Assembly (NCBI GenBank): GCA_040388605.1
Contig: JAZKBN010000044.1
Span: 62,001-126,000, forward strand
Reading direction: 5' to 3'
From: JAZKBN01 sp040388605
GTDB lineage: Bacteria > Bacteroidota > Bacteroidia > Cytophagales > Flexibacteraceae
DNA: 64,000 bases
The notes under the pieces were generated by a model. The model had not been told where the DNA came from and searched no databases. It saw only the letters and a program-made list of their open reading frames with translations. This document shows, piece after piece, positions 45,267 to 53,985 of this stretch. Made by a program: the position numbers and the translations under genes. The number at the start of each line of letters is the position of its first letter. The stretch's first letter is position 1.

Positions 45267-46016
45267 CTACTCCTCTACAAAAACCAGCTGATCTTCCCGC
45301 AATGCCGGGAAGCGAAGCAGGCGCATTAATACCTGCGCTGTGAGTGCCACCTGCCTGCGGGCATGGGCAGCCACAGTTTGTCGCGCATCAGAATACCATA
45401 GCTCGCTTACATTTACTTTTTCAATTTCGTTTTCGGCCCCGTTCAGTCCGAAAAGCAGGGCCAGGCCGGCGAGTGAAACATAGGCACGCTTTTCACCGAA
45501 TCGCCATAGCTCCATGGTATCGGCATGCGGAATGTCCCAGGGTTTGCGGCCCATGATGTCGAGCAGGTCGGGGAGTGGCAGGTTATTGAGCAGCAGGCGG
45601 CGGCACAGGAAAGGAAAATCAAACTCTTTGCCGTTATGGGCGCAAAGTATGGTTTGCTTGTTGCCGCGGCCGTTAAACCGGGCTTGCTTCAGCATCTCGG
45701 TAAAAGAATCAAGAACGGCAATTTCCGAATCTGACTGCAGGCTTTTAATGCGCAATTCAGCATGGCCGGCGGCATCAATTACAAAATAGCCCAGGCCAAT
45801 GCACACAATACGTCCGAATTCGGCATAAAGGCCGGCACGTTCCTGCCAAAGCTCTGCCGGGCTTTTGTCGCCTGTTTCACGGAAGGCGGCGGCGCGCTGG
45901 TCCCAGAGCTTACGCATAGGCGCATCGAGGCTGTCATATTCCGGCACAGCCGATACGGTTTGAATATCAGCGAAGAGTAATCTTCGCAGGTAGCTTTGTT
46001 GGTCCGGGGTTATCAT
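45267..46016 (-). CDS. PolB-type 3'-5' exonuclease-like protein with substituted catalytic residues
   Basis: 249 residues from ATG at 46016; the frame extends to 46157, but MITPDQQSYLRRLLFADIQTV matches the family start. It belongs to the predicted 3'-5' exonuclease family related to the PolB exonuclease domain: AHNGKEFDFPFLCRR is a normal Exo II with Asp133, and KPWDIPHADTMELWRFGEKRAYVSLAGLA is also typical. However, Exo I reads DIQTV instead of DIETV (Gln19 for Glu), and Exo III reads HARRQV instead of the usual YCxKDV (His218, Gln222 for Tyr and Asp). It may therefore be catalytically inactive. It is divergent from tilS across 111 bp and convergent with the ATPase gene (19 bp between stops). 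Confidence 0.85.
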   Translation of the reverse strand: MITPDQQSYLRRLLFADIQTVSAVPEYDSLDAPMRKLWDQRAAAFRETGDKSPAELWQERAGLYAEFGRIVCIGLGYFVIDAAGHAELRIKSLQSDSEIAVLDSFTEMLKQARFNGRGNKQTILCAHNGKEFDFPFLCRRLLLNNLPLPDLLDIMGRKPWDIPHADTMELWRFGEKRAYVSLAGLALLFGLNGAENEIEKVNVSELWYSDARQTVAAHARRQVALTAQVLMRLLRFPALREDQLVFVEE

Positions 46017-46127
46017 TTGTATTGTTTGCCGTATGAAACAGGCCTGTATTTGATTTCCGGCAAATAATGAGGCAGATTTGCGGAACCCGATTGTAAACAT
46101 ATACCTAATACCCGCCACAAAAAAGCA

Positions 46128-47474
46128 ATGGACCTGCTGAAAGAACAATTTCGACAATTTGTTAAGTCTGAAAACCTGTTTTCAGCAGAAATGCCCCTGC
46201 TTTTGGCCTGCTCCGGCGGGCAGGACTCGGTAGCGCTTGCTCATTTATTATACCAATGCGGCTATAAGTTCGGAATTGCACACTGCAATTTCAACCTGAG
46301 GGCCGAAGCATCAATAGGAGATGAGGAGTTTTGCCGCAGCCTAGCTGCAAAACTTGGCGCTGCATTCCATTGCATCAACTTTACAGCCGCAGATTTTGCA
46401 GCATTCCCGGGAGAATCTGTACAAATGGCTGCCAGGAAGCTGCGCTACAACTGGTTTAAAGAACTCATGCGGAAACAAGGCTATAAACGCCTGCTTACCG
46501 CCCACCATGCCAATGACCAAGCTGAAACCATACTCATGCACCTCATACAAGGCGCCGGCCCTAAAACCATGCGTGCCATGCTGCCCAAACGTGGTGCGCT
46601 TGTGAGACCTTTGCTGTTTGCCGAAAAAGAGCTGATTAAGGAGTACATAGAAGACAATGAAATAACCTGGCGCGAAGACAGCAGCAATGCATCTGACTAC
46701 TATCGCCGCAATTACATCAGGCATAATATAATGCCGCTGCTGCAAAACCTGAACCCTAAAGCACATTTAGCGCTGGCAGCCACAGCAACAAAAATGCAGC
46801 AGGCCTGGCCGGTTTTAGGCAGTGCACTCGCTAAATTCAGGAAGCAGGGTTTTGTTTCAAAGGAAGGCGATCGCACGGTAATTCAAACTGCGGGTCTGGA
46901 TAATAATAGAGTCCCGGAATTTATTCTTTCAGAGCTCTTAAAACCCTTCGGCTTTATACAGGCCGACATTGCCAATATTTTACAGGCAAAGCAGGTTGGC
47001 AAAGTATTCAGCAATAAGCATTTTACACTTTATGTAAGCCGCGGTGAGCTTGTAATAAACCCGACCACCAGCGAAGCTGATAAAGCCGAGGTACAAATTA
47101 ATAATTCAGAATCAGGCAGTGCAAAAATCGGGAACCGGCAATTTAAGTGGCGCAAAGTACCGTCAGAAAATTACACATTGCTCCCCCGCCCTGCCCTGTT
47201 TGCCTGCGATGCGGCTAAGCTGAAATTCCCGCTGGTGCTCAGGCCCTGGCAGCCCGGCGATTGGTTTTGCCCTTTCGGGATGAACGGCACTAGAAAAAAA
47301 CTGAGCGCTTATTTAACCGATGCAAAGGTACCGGTAGATAAAAAACAAAGCGCACTTGTGCTCTGTTCCGGCCGTGATATTATTTGGGTTACCGGTATGC
47401 GCAGCGATGATCGTTACAGGCTTAACAACCCTGCCGAAGCGTCTGAAATTTGGGAAATGGAAATTACAGGATAA
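46128..47474 (+). CDS. tilS: tRNA(Ile)-lysidine synthase
   Basis: The product is 448 residues. The N-type PP-loop SGGQDS (29-34) binds ATP; HCNFNLRAEAS and LLTAHHANDQAETILMHLIQG (about 120-140) are the family motifs, and the C-terminal domain closes with the LRPWQPGDWFCPFGMNGTRKKLSAYLTDAKVP segment. It modifies C34 of tRNA-Ile(CAU) to lysidine, so that AUA is read as isoleucine; the gene is normally essential. No hairpin terminator is visible in the 74 bp before the convergent ABC gene. Confidence 0.95.
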   Translation: MDLLKEQFRQFVKSENLFSAEMPLLLACSGGQDSVALAHLLYQCGYKFGIAHCNFNLRAEASIGDEEFCRSLAAKLGAAFHCINFTAADFAAFPGESVQMAARKLRYNWFKELMRKQGYKRLLTAHHANDQAETILMHLIQGAGPKTMRAMLPKRGALVRPLLFAEKELIKEYIEDNEITWREDSSNASDYYRRNYIRHNIMPLLQNLNPKAHLALAATATKMQQAWPVLGSALAKFRKQGFVSKEGDRTVIQTAGLDNNRVPEFILSELLKPFGFIQADIANILQAKQVGKVFSNKHFTLYVSRGELVINPTTSEADKAEVQINNSESGSAKIGNRQFKWRKVPSENYTLLPRPALFACDAAKLKFPLVLRPWQPGDWFCPFGMNGTRKKLSAYLTDAKVPVDKKQSALVLCSGRDIIWVTGMRSDDRYRLNNPAEASEIWEMEITG

Positions 47475-47548
47475 AGCAGGTGTCCTGTTTGTAAGTAAAA
47501 TTGCTTATGGCAACTGCAAACAGAATTAATCAACCTATTAAAGAACAT

Positions 47549-48313
47549 TTAACCTTTTGCCGTTTCCACTGATTTACGGAGGCTGCGGAGGGTTTTGTTG
47601 GCGAACACAAAATCATCGAGCTCATTTACGCCTGAGTTCATAATGCCGTCGCTGTTGCCGTCCCAGAGTTTGCGGCCCTGGTAAATGAACATAATTTGCT
47701 CACCTATGCCCAGTACCGAATTCATATCGTGGGTAACAACCACTGTGGTCATTTCGTATTCGTCGGTAATTTCAGAAATCAGGTCGTCGATCAGGATGCT
47801 GGTTTGGGGATCGAGGCCGGAATTGGGCTCATCGCAAAAAAGGTATTTGGGGTTCATTACAATGGCGCGGGCAATGCCCACACGCTTTTGCATACCACCG
47901 CTGAGCTCAGAAGGCATTTTTTTTGCCGCATTCTCAAGCCCTACGCGCTTCAGGCAAAAATGAACGCGGTCTTCCTTTTCTTCTTTGCTCATCTCGGTCA
48001 TCATATCGAGCGGGAAGCGCACATTCTGCATGACTGATTTGCTGTCGAATAATGCACTGCCCTGGAAAAGCATGCCCATTTCGCGGCGAATCACCTTGGT
48101 TTCTTTTTTAGACCCGTACAGGGTGCGGCCGTCGAAAAACACCTCACCTTCATCGGGCTGCACAAGGCCGACAAGACATTTCAATAAAACGCTTTTACCG
48201 GTTCCGCTTGCGCCGATTATCAGGCTTGTATTCGAATTACGGAACTCGCCGCTTACATTATCGAGCACCTTGCGGCCGTTAAAAGATTTACTGATGTTCT
48301 TGAATGTGATCAT
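47549..48313 (-). CDS. ABC transporter ATP-binding protein, Mla/Mkl type
   Basis: 254 residues from ATG at 48313 (MITFKNISKSFNGRKVLDNVSGEF); the longer frame upstream is not ABC-like. Walker A GASGTGKS, Q-loop MGMLFQGSALFDS, signature LSGGMQKRVGIARA, Walker B YLFCDEPNSGLDP and switch His in VVVTHD are all present. The MQKR signature and the FQ-x-x-ALFDS pattern point to the MlaF/Ttg2A family that powers phospholipid traffic between the membranes. The usual MlaE permease and MCE-domain genes are not in this window. Confidence 0.85.
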   Translation of the reverse strand: MITFKNISKSFNGRKVLDNVSGEFRNSNTSLIIGASGTGKSVLLKCLVGLVQPDEGEVFFDGRTLYGSKKETKVIRREMGMLFQGSALFDSKSVMQNVRFPLDMMTEMSKEEKEDRVHFCLKRVGLENAAKKMPSELSGGMQKRVGIARAIVMNPKYLFCDEPNSGLDPQTSILIDDLISEITDEYEMTTVVVTHDMNSVLGIGEQIMFIYQGRKLWDGNSDGIMNSGVNELDDFVFANKTLRSLRKSVETAKG

Positions 48314-48479
48314 TTTCCGCAGAAAGGGGTGTGCACCAAAAGGCCTGCAAATATAAGGCCCGGTATCGGATATTAAGCCATAAGCAATGCTATAACCCGG
48401 CATTGCCGGCCTTGTTTTAAGTTCCGGGTATTTCCTGTGCGGCAAACAGGCTGTTTATAAAAACAAGCCCAAACACGGG

Positions 48480-48506
48480 CAAAAAAAAGCGCGGTTAAAC
48501 CGCGCT
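48480..48506 (-). terminator. Strong intrinsic terminator of the outer-membrane protein gene
   Basis: AGCGCGGT (48488-48495) pairs with ACCGCGCT (48499-48506) around a TAA loop. On the minus strand it is followed by an uninterrupted run of U. It lies about 75 bp after the stop at 48582. Confidence 0.85.
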
Positions 48507-48581
48507 AAGTTTTCAATTCTATATACTTCGTCAATGCTGTTATGCATACAAATTGTATTGCACCGCAGCTTTAGAGGAGGG

Positions 48582-49376
48582 TTACTTTTTAAACCTATAG
48601 GTAAGCAATACCTGTCCGTTTACATAAAATGCACGGCGGCCGGCATCTGAGATGCCCACGTTATCGAGCCCTGCGGCGAAGCGGGCCGTTGCGGCAACGG
48701 TGAATTTATCGGTAATGTTGGCCCCGGCAATAAGGCCGCCTACGGCATCCATGGTAACGTTTGCCGGGTCGTTAATCTGGTGCTCCTGCGGCGAGAGCGT
48801 GGTTGATTCAGCATTATCCTGCGCGTACTCTTTATAGGTGCTGCCTAAATAATAGTTAAAGGCCAAACCGGCCTGCGCACCGAAAAAGAAATCACCGTTA
48901 ACAGGATACCAGCCCAACATGATAGGCAGGTTTACATAGCGGATTTGGATATTTGTATCTGAAGTTGATACAGGCTGAGGGTCGGTACCAACCGGGTAAT
49001 CGGTAACAGGCACTGCCGTATTGCTTGTAAAGCTTTTACGCTGCACACCAATGGTCATGTACCCCGGCTCAAAGCTCAGGCCCCATGATTTATTGAACTT
49101 ATGTTGGTAAACCAGGCCAAAGTTGATGCTTTGCACCTCTTTATCAAGGTGAATCATTTTAACTATGCGGCTGTAAACCACGCCGCCCTTAACGCCAAAT
49201 TCGTTCGAAGATTCGTCAGGACCATTGTCTTCCGGTTCAGCTTCAGCTCCTGTTTTGTCTGTTGCTTCTGTTTGCGAAGCGCTTGAGTCAGGCGCAGCAG
49301 TTTGAGCCTTGGCTGCCGAAACCGTGAACATGGTAAAAAGTATGAGTGTAAACGCTTGCAGTAAATATTTTTGCAT
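48582..49376 (-). CDS. Outer-membrane beta-barrel protein (PorT-like / OMP_b-brl family)
   Basis: 264 residues from ATG at 49376, which gives signal peptide MQKYLLQAFTLILFTMFTVSAAKA. A charged, Gln/Glu/Asp-rich linker (about 28-55) precedes a small barrel of eight or so strands (GVKGGVVYSRIVKM, SWGLSFEPGYMTIGV, YVNLPIMLGWYPV, FFFGAQAGLAFNYYLG) ending VLLTYRFKK. This is the common Bacteroidetes PorT/OmpA-like barrel fold; its specific role cannot be read from sequence. It is monocistronic, followed by a strong terminator. Confidence 0.75.
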   Translation of the reverse strand: MQKYLLQAFTLILFTMFTVSAAKAQTAAPDSSASQTEATDKTGAEAEPEDNGPDESSNEFGVKGGVVYSRIVKMIHLDKEVQSINFGLVYQHKFNKSWGLSFEPGYMTIGVQRKSFTSNTAVPVTDYPVGTDPQPVSTSDTNIQIRYVNLPIMLGWYPVNGDFFFGAQAGLAFNYYLGSTYKEYAQDNAESTTLSPQEHQINDPANVTMDAVGGLIAGANITDKFTVAATARFAAGLDNVGISDAGRRAFYVNGQVLLTYRFKK

Positions 49377-49518
49377 GTGTATTCCCTTGTTTTGCCGGAT
49401 ATAATTTAACCCCTCTGCCTTCCGCATCCTGTTTTAACCGACCGTATAAGCCGGTTAAAACGAGGTATCTTGGGGCAATATAAAATAAATATTAAAATTC
49501 AGAGCTATGCGCCAATTA

Positions 49519-50415
49519 TCATTTGGCAGCACCCTGAACATGCGCATGATCATCATGGCTGTGCAGCCTGCTGAACATCAGCATTTTAAGCACGTTTGTG
49601 AGCGTTGCTTTCATTTCTTTGCGGTCGGTAATCAAATCAAGAAAACCGTGCTCAAGAACAAACTCAGCGCTTTGGAAACCCGCCGGCAAATCTTTACCAA
49701 TGGTTTCGCGTATTACCCTTGGGCCCGCAAAGCCTATTAAAGACTTAGGCTCTGCAATATTTAAATCGCCGAGCATGGCATAGCTGGCAGTAACGCCGCC
49801 TGTAGTAGGGTCGGTGAGCAGAGATATATAGGGCAGGCCTGCATCGGCCAAAAGCGCCAGCCTTGCCGAGGTTTTCGCCATCTGCATGAGGCTGAAACCT
49901 GCTTCCATCATACGCGCCCCGCCTGATTTACTGATAATCAGCATAGCAGATTCCGTTTTAATGGCATGGTTTACCGCCCTTGCAATTTTTTCGCCCACAA
50001 CCGAACCCATGCTGCCGCCAATGAATGTAAAATCCATACAGGCAATAACAAGCGGCACGCCGCTGATTTTGCCATAGCCGGTACGCACAGCATCGTTTAG
50101 TCCTGATTTTACGATGGTGGCCGCTATTCTTTCAGGATAGGGCTTGTTATCGTTAAACTCAAGAGGGTCGCCCGATGTCATATTGGCATCAAGCTCTGTG
50201 AACTCATTGTTATCGAACAACAGCTCAAAATACTCAACTGAGCCAACGCGGGTATGGTAGTTGCAGTTTGTGCAGGTCCATGCGTTGTCTTTGTGAGCCT
50301 TGGTAAGAATAACGGTTTTACATTCAGGGCACTTGTACCAAAGGCCGTCAGGCGCTTCGCGTTTAAGCTCTGTGGGCGTTACTATGCCCTTTTTTTCTCT
50401 GTTGAACCAAGCCAT
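49519..50415 (-). CDS. accD: Acetyl-CoA carboxylase carboxyltransferase subunit beta
   Basis: The product is 298 residues. The N-terminal zinc ribbon has Cys29, 32, 48 and 51 (KCPECK...CTNCNY). The crotonase-fold carboxyltransferase domain follows, with the acyl-CoA oxyanion glycine-rich motifs MDFTFIGGSMGSVVGEK and SGGARMMEAGFSLMQMAK, and the DPTTGGVTASYAMLGD and FAGPRVIRETI blocks. With AccA it transfers CO2 from biotin to acetyl-CoA to make malonyl-CoA for fatty acid synthesis. A terminator hairpin separates it from the aldolase gene. Confidence 0.95.
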   Translation of the reverse strand: MAWFNREKKGIVTPTELKREAPDGLWYKCPECKTVILTKAHKDNAWTCTNCNYHTRVGSVEYFELLFDNNEFTELDANMTSGDPLEFNDNKPYPERIAATIVKSGLNDAVRTGYGKISGVPLVIACMDFTFIGGSMGSVVGEKIARAVNHAIKTESAMLIISKSGGARMMEAGFSLMQMAKTSARLALLADAGLPYISLLTDPTTGGVTASYAMLGDLNIAEPKSLIGFAGPRVIRETIGKDLPAGFQSAEFVLEHGFLDLITDRKEMKATLTNVLKMLMFSRLHSHDDHAHVQGAAK

Positions 50416-50562
50416 TCAGCCTTAGTTTATGGGGTAAGGTTTGTTATAATTTCCGCCGCAGCCCCGCTTTAAAAGCAGACAGGCCTTTTACCTTAAAGGT
50501 TGCAGCAGGTGTATGTTTTTTATTTGCCTCTATGCTTTATCAAGCCGCAAAGGCAAGTAAAA

Positions 50563-50608
50563 GGGGGCAAAAAGCCCCTGCCTGATGAATTAACATAAAG
50601 CAGGGGGC
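50563..50608 (-). terminator. Aldolase terminator with an alternative overlapping hairpin
   Basis: On the minus strand, GCCCCCTGC (50608-50600) pairs with GCAGGGGC (50581-50574) with one bulged C and is followed by U5. The same second arm can instead pair with GCCCC (50568-50564), which is followed by another U4. The two structures exclude each other. Confidence 0.6.
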
Positions 50609-50626
50609 AAATATCAGAATAAATTA

Positions 50627-51682
50627 TCAGGCAATTGTAATTTCCGTGTCCAGATATACGTCCTGCACTGCATTTAAAAGCGCAACACCCTCGCTAAAGG
50701 GGCGTTGGAATGCCTTTCTGCCTAAAATAAGGCCTGCGCCGCCTGCCCTTTTATTTATTACTGCCGTACGAACAGAATCTGCCAAATCATTTGCGCCTTT
50801 ACTTTCGCCGCCGCTGTTAATGAGGTTGGCCAGGCCGGCATAGCTGTTAAGCACCTGGTAACGGCAAAGGTCAATGGGGTTATCGGTTGAAAGTTCAGAG
50901 TACATTTTAGGGTTGCTCTTGCTGAAACCTATTTTGGTAAAGCCCCCGTTTGAGTCGGGCAGCTTTTGCTTGATTATATCGGCCTGTATGGTTACGCCCA
51001 GGTGTATGGCCTGGCCGGTTACATCGGCGGCGGTTTCATAGTTCACACCGTCTTTACTGAAAGCGTTGTTGCGTACGTATGTCCAAAGTATGGTGGCCAT
51101 ACCCAGGCTGCGGGCTTCTTCAAAGGCCTGCGCCACTTCCACAATCTGCCTGCTGCTTTGGTCTGAGCCGAAATAAATGGTGGCACCAACTGCCTTCGCT
51201 CCCAAATTCCAGGCATCGCGCACAGAGCCGAACATTACCTGGTTGTACTTGGTGGGGTAGGTAAGCAGCTCGTTGTGGTTAATTTTTACAATGAAAGGAA
51301 TTTTATGGGCATACTTGCGGCTCATGAGCGCAAGGCCGCCAAAGGTGGTGGCAACGGCATTACAGCCGGCTTCAGTAGCCAGTTTAATTATATTCTCAGG
51401 GTCGAAATACATGGGGTTAGGCGAAAAGCTGGCCCCGGCAGTATGTTCAATGCCCTGATCTATGGGTAGTATGCTGATATAGCCTGTATTGGCCAGGCGA
51501 CCGTGACCGTATAATGCGGCAAGGCTGTTAAGCGTTTGCGGGCTGCGGTTAGAGTTTACAAAAACACGATCCACAAAATCAGGACCGGGCAGGTGTAAAA
51601 TATCTTTACTTACAATGCAATTATGATTCAGCAGGCTTTCGGCTTCAGCGCCAAGCAATTCCCGAATATTGGCAACAGGCAT
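50627..51682 (-). CDS. fbaB: Class I fructose-bisphosphate aldolase (DhnA/FbaB type)
   Basis: The product is 351 residues. It matches the archaeal-type class I aldolases: the substrate segment ILPIDQGIEHTAGASFSPNP, the Schiff-base region FIVKINHNEL (Lys near 135), GAKAVGATIYFGSD, and C-terminal GAGLILGRKAFQRP for phosphate binding. It cleaves or forms fructose-1,6-bisphosphate in glycolysis and gluconeogenesis without metal. The preceding residues (1-70) are the N-terminal extension typical of bacterial members. It is divergent from waaA, with the gap of about 270 bp showing no consensus promoter. Confidence 0.92.
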   Translation of the reverse strand: MPVANIRELLGAEAESLLNHNCIVSKDILHLPGPDFVDRVFVNSNRSPQTLNSLAALYGHGRLANTGYISILPIDQGIEHTAGASFSPNPMYFDPENIIKLATEAGCNAVATTFGGLALMSRKYAHKIPFIVKINHNELLTYPTKYNQVMFGSVRDAWNLGAKAVGATIYFGSDQSSRQIVEVAQAFEEARSLGMATILWTYVRNNAFSKDGVNYETAADVTGQAIHLGVTIQADIIKQKLPDSNGGFTKIGFSKSNPKMYSELSTDNPIDLCRYQVLNSYAGLANLINSGGESKGANDLADSVRTAVINKRAGGAGLILGRKAFQRPFSEGVALLNAVQDVYLDTEITIA

Positions 51683-51954
51683 GTATAATTCAGTTTATTG
51701 TTTCTTTGTTTCAATTTCACCGGAAGCAAGGCAAACCAATTAACAAACAGGCTGTCAGCCATGTTCAACCCGGTGGCAAGGCGCGTAAAGTTACCTGTTT
51801 TTTCGAATCGGGTATTTTAACAGGTGCAATTATAAGGCCTTTTTATAGTGGTAATTATGCCGTTCATACCGGAACACTTTCCAGCTTCGAACAAGGCATA
51901 TATATTGCGGCATAAATTGCCGCGGCAGGCTTCCCCGCATTAAACACCTGACAA

Positions 51955-53262
51955 TTGCATTTTCTCTACCAACTGGGCATACACGCTTATGCAGCCCTTG
52001 TAAGGGTTGCTTCGCTCTTCCATGCCAAAGCCCGGCTCCGGGTTGACGGGCTTGATGATATTTGGGCAAAAATGAGGCGTTCGGCCGCTGCCTCTGCCAG
52101 TGTAAACAGCAGCCCAAGACCCCTTGCATGGTTCCATTGCGCCAGTTTGGGAGAATTTGAGCAGGCACGCCCTGTAATTGAAGGTTTCCGCGTTAGATAC
52201 CCGCATTTTCGTATCCTGCTTACCTTTTTCAGCCCATCAGGCTACGAAGTCCGTAAAGGATGGCCCGGGGCAGACCATATTTTTTACCTGCCCGATGATA
52301 CAGCAGATAACGCTGAAAAACTGTACCATACCTTTAAACCCGACATCGCCTTTTTTGTAAAGTACGAATTCTGGTACAATTACCTGCGCGTGCTGCATGC
52401 CAAGGGGGTGCCCATTATCAGCTTCAGCGCCATATTCAGGCCGGGACAAATTTTCTTTAAGCCGCATGGTAAGTTCTTTGCCGATATGCTCAGGAATTTC
52501 ACCCATTTCTTTGTGCAGAACGAGGAATCTAAAAAGCTGTTAAACAGCATTGGTATTCAAAACCTCAGCATCAGCGGCGATACCCGTTTCGATCGTGTAG
52601 CGGCCATTGCAGAATACAGGAAAGACCTGCCCTTGGCGGCCCGTTTTAAAGGCAATAAACCCCTGTTACTTATAGGCAGCGCCTGGCCGGAAGATACTGA
52701 ATTCCTGATGCCCATATTAAACCGCCTGTCTGATAAGCTGAACATAATAATTGCCCCCCATGAAATTGAGCAGGATTATATAGATGACCTGCGCGAGCAA
52801 TTCAAAGGCAATTCCACAACCTGGTCGGCAGCGCAGGACGGCGGAACAAGCGGGGCGGGTTTGCTTATTATTGACAATATAGGTATGCTTTCAACACTTT
52901 ACAGATATGCTGATTATGCCTGGGTAGGCGGCGCATTCGGAAAGGGCCTGCATAATATTTTAGAGGCCGCAGTTTGGGGAATACCTGTTTTCTTCGGGCC
53001 AAAGTATAATAAGTTCCAGGAGGCAGATGACTTGGTTAAGCTGGGCGGCGCGTTCAGCTGCACCAACGAGCAGGCTACCGAAGCCCTGCTGCTTGCATTC
53101 CTGGAAAACACTAAGCATAAAGAAGCCGCCGGAAAAGCTTCGGCGGCTTATGTTCAATCTAAAACAGGGGCAACCCACTCAGTGCTTGATAATTGTGCAA
53201 ATTACAGCCTGCTTTTGAGTCTCCCGCAAAACAACCAAAACCCGGTTTCATTTAATGGTTAA
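51955..53262 (+). CDS. waaA: 3-deoxy-D-manno-octulosonic-acid (Kdo) transferase
   Basis: 435 residues from TTG at 51955, chosen because MHFLYQLGIHAYAALVRVASLFHAKARL is the usual membrane-associated start and no ATG fits. It is a GT30 enzyme: the substrate motif WFHCASLGEFEQARPVIEG is followed by LLTFFSPSGYEV, KYEFWYNYL, SGDTRFDRV and the C-terminal VGGAFGKGLHNILEAAVWGIPVFFGPKY donor-binding segment. It transfers Kdo to lipid IVA in lipid A-Kdo synthesis. Its stop lies 5 bp from the convergent ahpD gene. A small hairpin, GCGGCA-TAAAT-TGCCGC (51907-51923), precedes it. Confidence 0.9.
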   Translation: MHFLYQLGIHAYAALVRVASLFHAKARLRVDGLDDIWAKMRRSAAASASVNSSPRPLAWFHCASLGEFEQARPVIEGFRVRYPHFRILLTFFSPSGYEVRKGWPGADHIFYLPDDTADNAEKLYHTFKPDIAFFVKYEFWYNYLRVLHAKGVPIISFSAIFRPGQIFFKPHGKFFADMLRNFTHFFVQNEESKKLLNSIGIQNLSISGDTRFDRVAAIAEYRKDLPLAARFKGNKPLLLIGSAWPEDTEFLMPILNRLSDKLNIIIAPHEIEQDYIDDLREQFKGNSTTWSAAQDGGTSGAGLLIIDNIGMLSTLYRYADYAWVGGAFGKGLHNILEAAVWGIPVFFGPKYNKFQEADDLVKLGGAFSCTNEQATEALLLAFLENTKHKEAAGKASAAYVQSKTGATHSVLDNCANYSLLLSLPQNNQNPVSFNG

Positions 53263-53267
53263 ATAAA

Positions 53268-53855
53268 TCATGCGTTCAGCACGGTAAAGCCACGCACTAT
53301 TGCGGCCAGGCGCACTGCATCATAAATCTTTGCAGTACTTTCCCCGTGTTTTAAAACGCTTGCTTCGTGCGAAGTAACACAAAGCTCGCAGCCGTTGAGC
53401 GCTGAAACGGCAAGGCTCAGCAATTCGAAAAAGCCTTTACCGAGAACAGGGGTCACCATCACGTTCATTTTTATTCCGGCGGGTGTTTCGTACTGCTCCT
53501 TTTTCATAAAATGCCTGAAACGGTACAGTACATTGTTTGTATTCATCAGCGAAACACAGGCAAAAACCTCTGCAATTTCTTCAGAGCCTGCGCCAATGGC
53601 AGCGGCCTTATCGCTGAGGGCGGCAACCAGTGCCGATGATTTATCATTTATGGCAACCCCCAAGGCTAATAGGGTACTTTCCTTTTCGCTTAGGTTTGGC
53701 ATGGCCAAGGCGTTTTGGAGATTAATCTTCAAATCACGCGCATAACGGCTTTCAGCAAAAGCAACATTGCTGAAAGCAGCCCCCTGCGGACCTGTCGGCA
53801 ATGAAAAGAGCTGCCCAATGCTCTCAATTGTAGGGTTTAAAACTTCGGTATTCAT
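53268..53855 (-). CDS. ahpD: AhpD-type alkylhydroperoxidase (carboxymuconolactone decarboxylase family)
   Basis: The product is 195 residues, close to the roughly 177 of mycobacterial AhpD. The catalytic motif NGCELCVTSHEASVLKHG gives the CxxC pair Cys156/Cys159 and the proton-relay His163, with conserved acidic residues nearby. AhpD reduces AhpC and has weak peroxidase activity itself. It lies 130 bp downstream of ahpC on the same strand, with a hairpin in between, and is probably transcribed with it. Confidence 0.88.
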   Translation of the reverse strand: MNTEVLNPTIESIGQLFSLPTGPQGAAFSNVAFAESRYARDLKINLQNALAMPNLSEKESTLLALGVAINDKSSALVAALSDKAAAIGAGSEEIAEVFACVSLMNTNNVLYRFRHFMKKEQYETPAGIKMNVMVTPVLGKGFFELLSLAVSALNGCELCVTSHEASVLKHGESTAKIYDAVRLAAIVRGFTVLNA

Positions 53856-53876
53856 GTGGTTTATATAGCTTTTTTA

Positions 53877-53907
53877 AACCTGCTTTACCCAAAGTGCAAA
53901 GCAGGTT
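53877..53907 (-). other. Hairpin between ahpC and ahpD
   Basis: AACCTGCTTT (53877-53886) and AAAGCAGGTT (53898-53907) form a perfect 10-bp stem with an 11-nt loop. No clear U-tract follows on the minus strand (TAAAAAAGC). It may lower ahpD relative to ahpC expression or protect the ahpC transcript. Confidence 0.5.
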
Positions 53908-53985
53908 CCTGTATATGGTCTATTTTTGCAAAACATCGTTCCGAGAACTTACGGGCCCTCGTTTCCTGATGCATTGAATCGGCGC

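Noticed and set aside
51907..51923. Small GCGGCA/TGCCGC hairpin before waaA as a riboswitch
   Set aside because: Six base pairs with no conserved aptamer-like sequence; too little to call.
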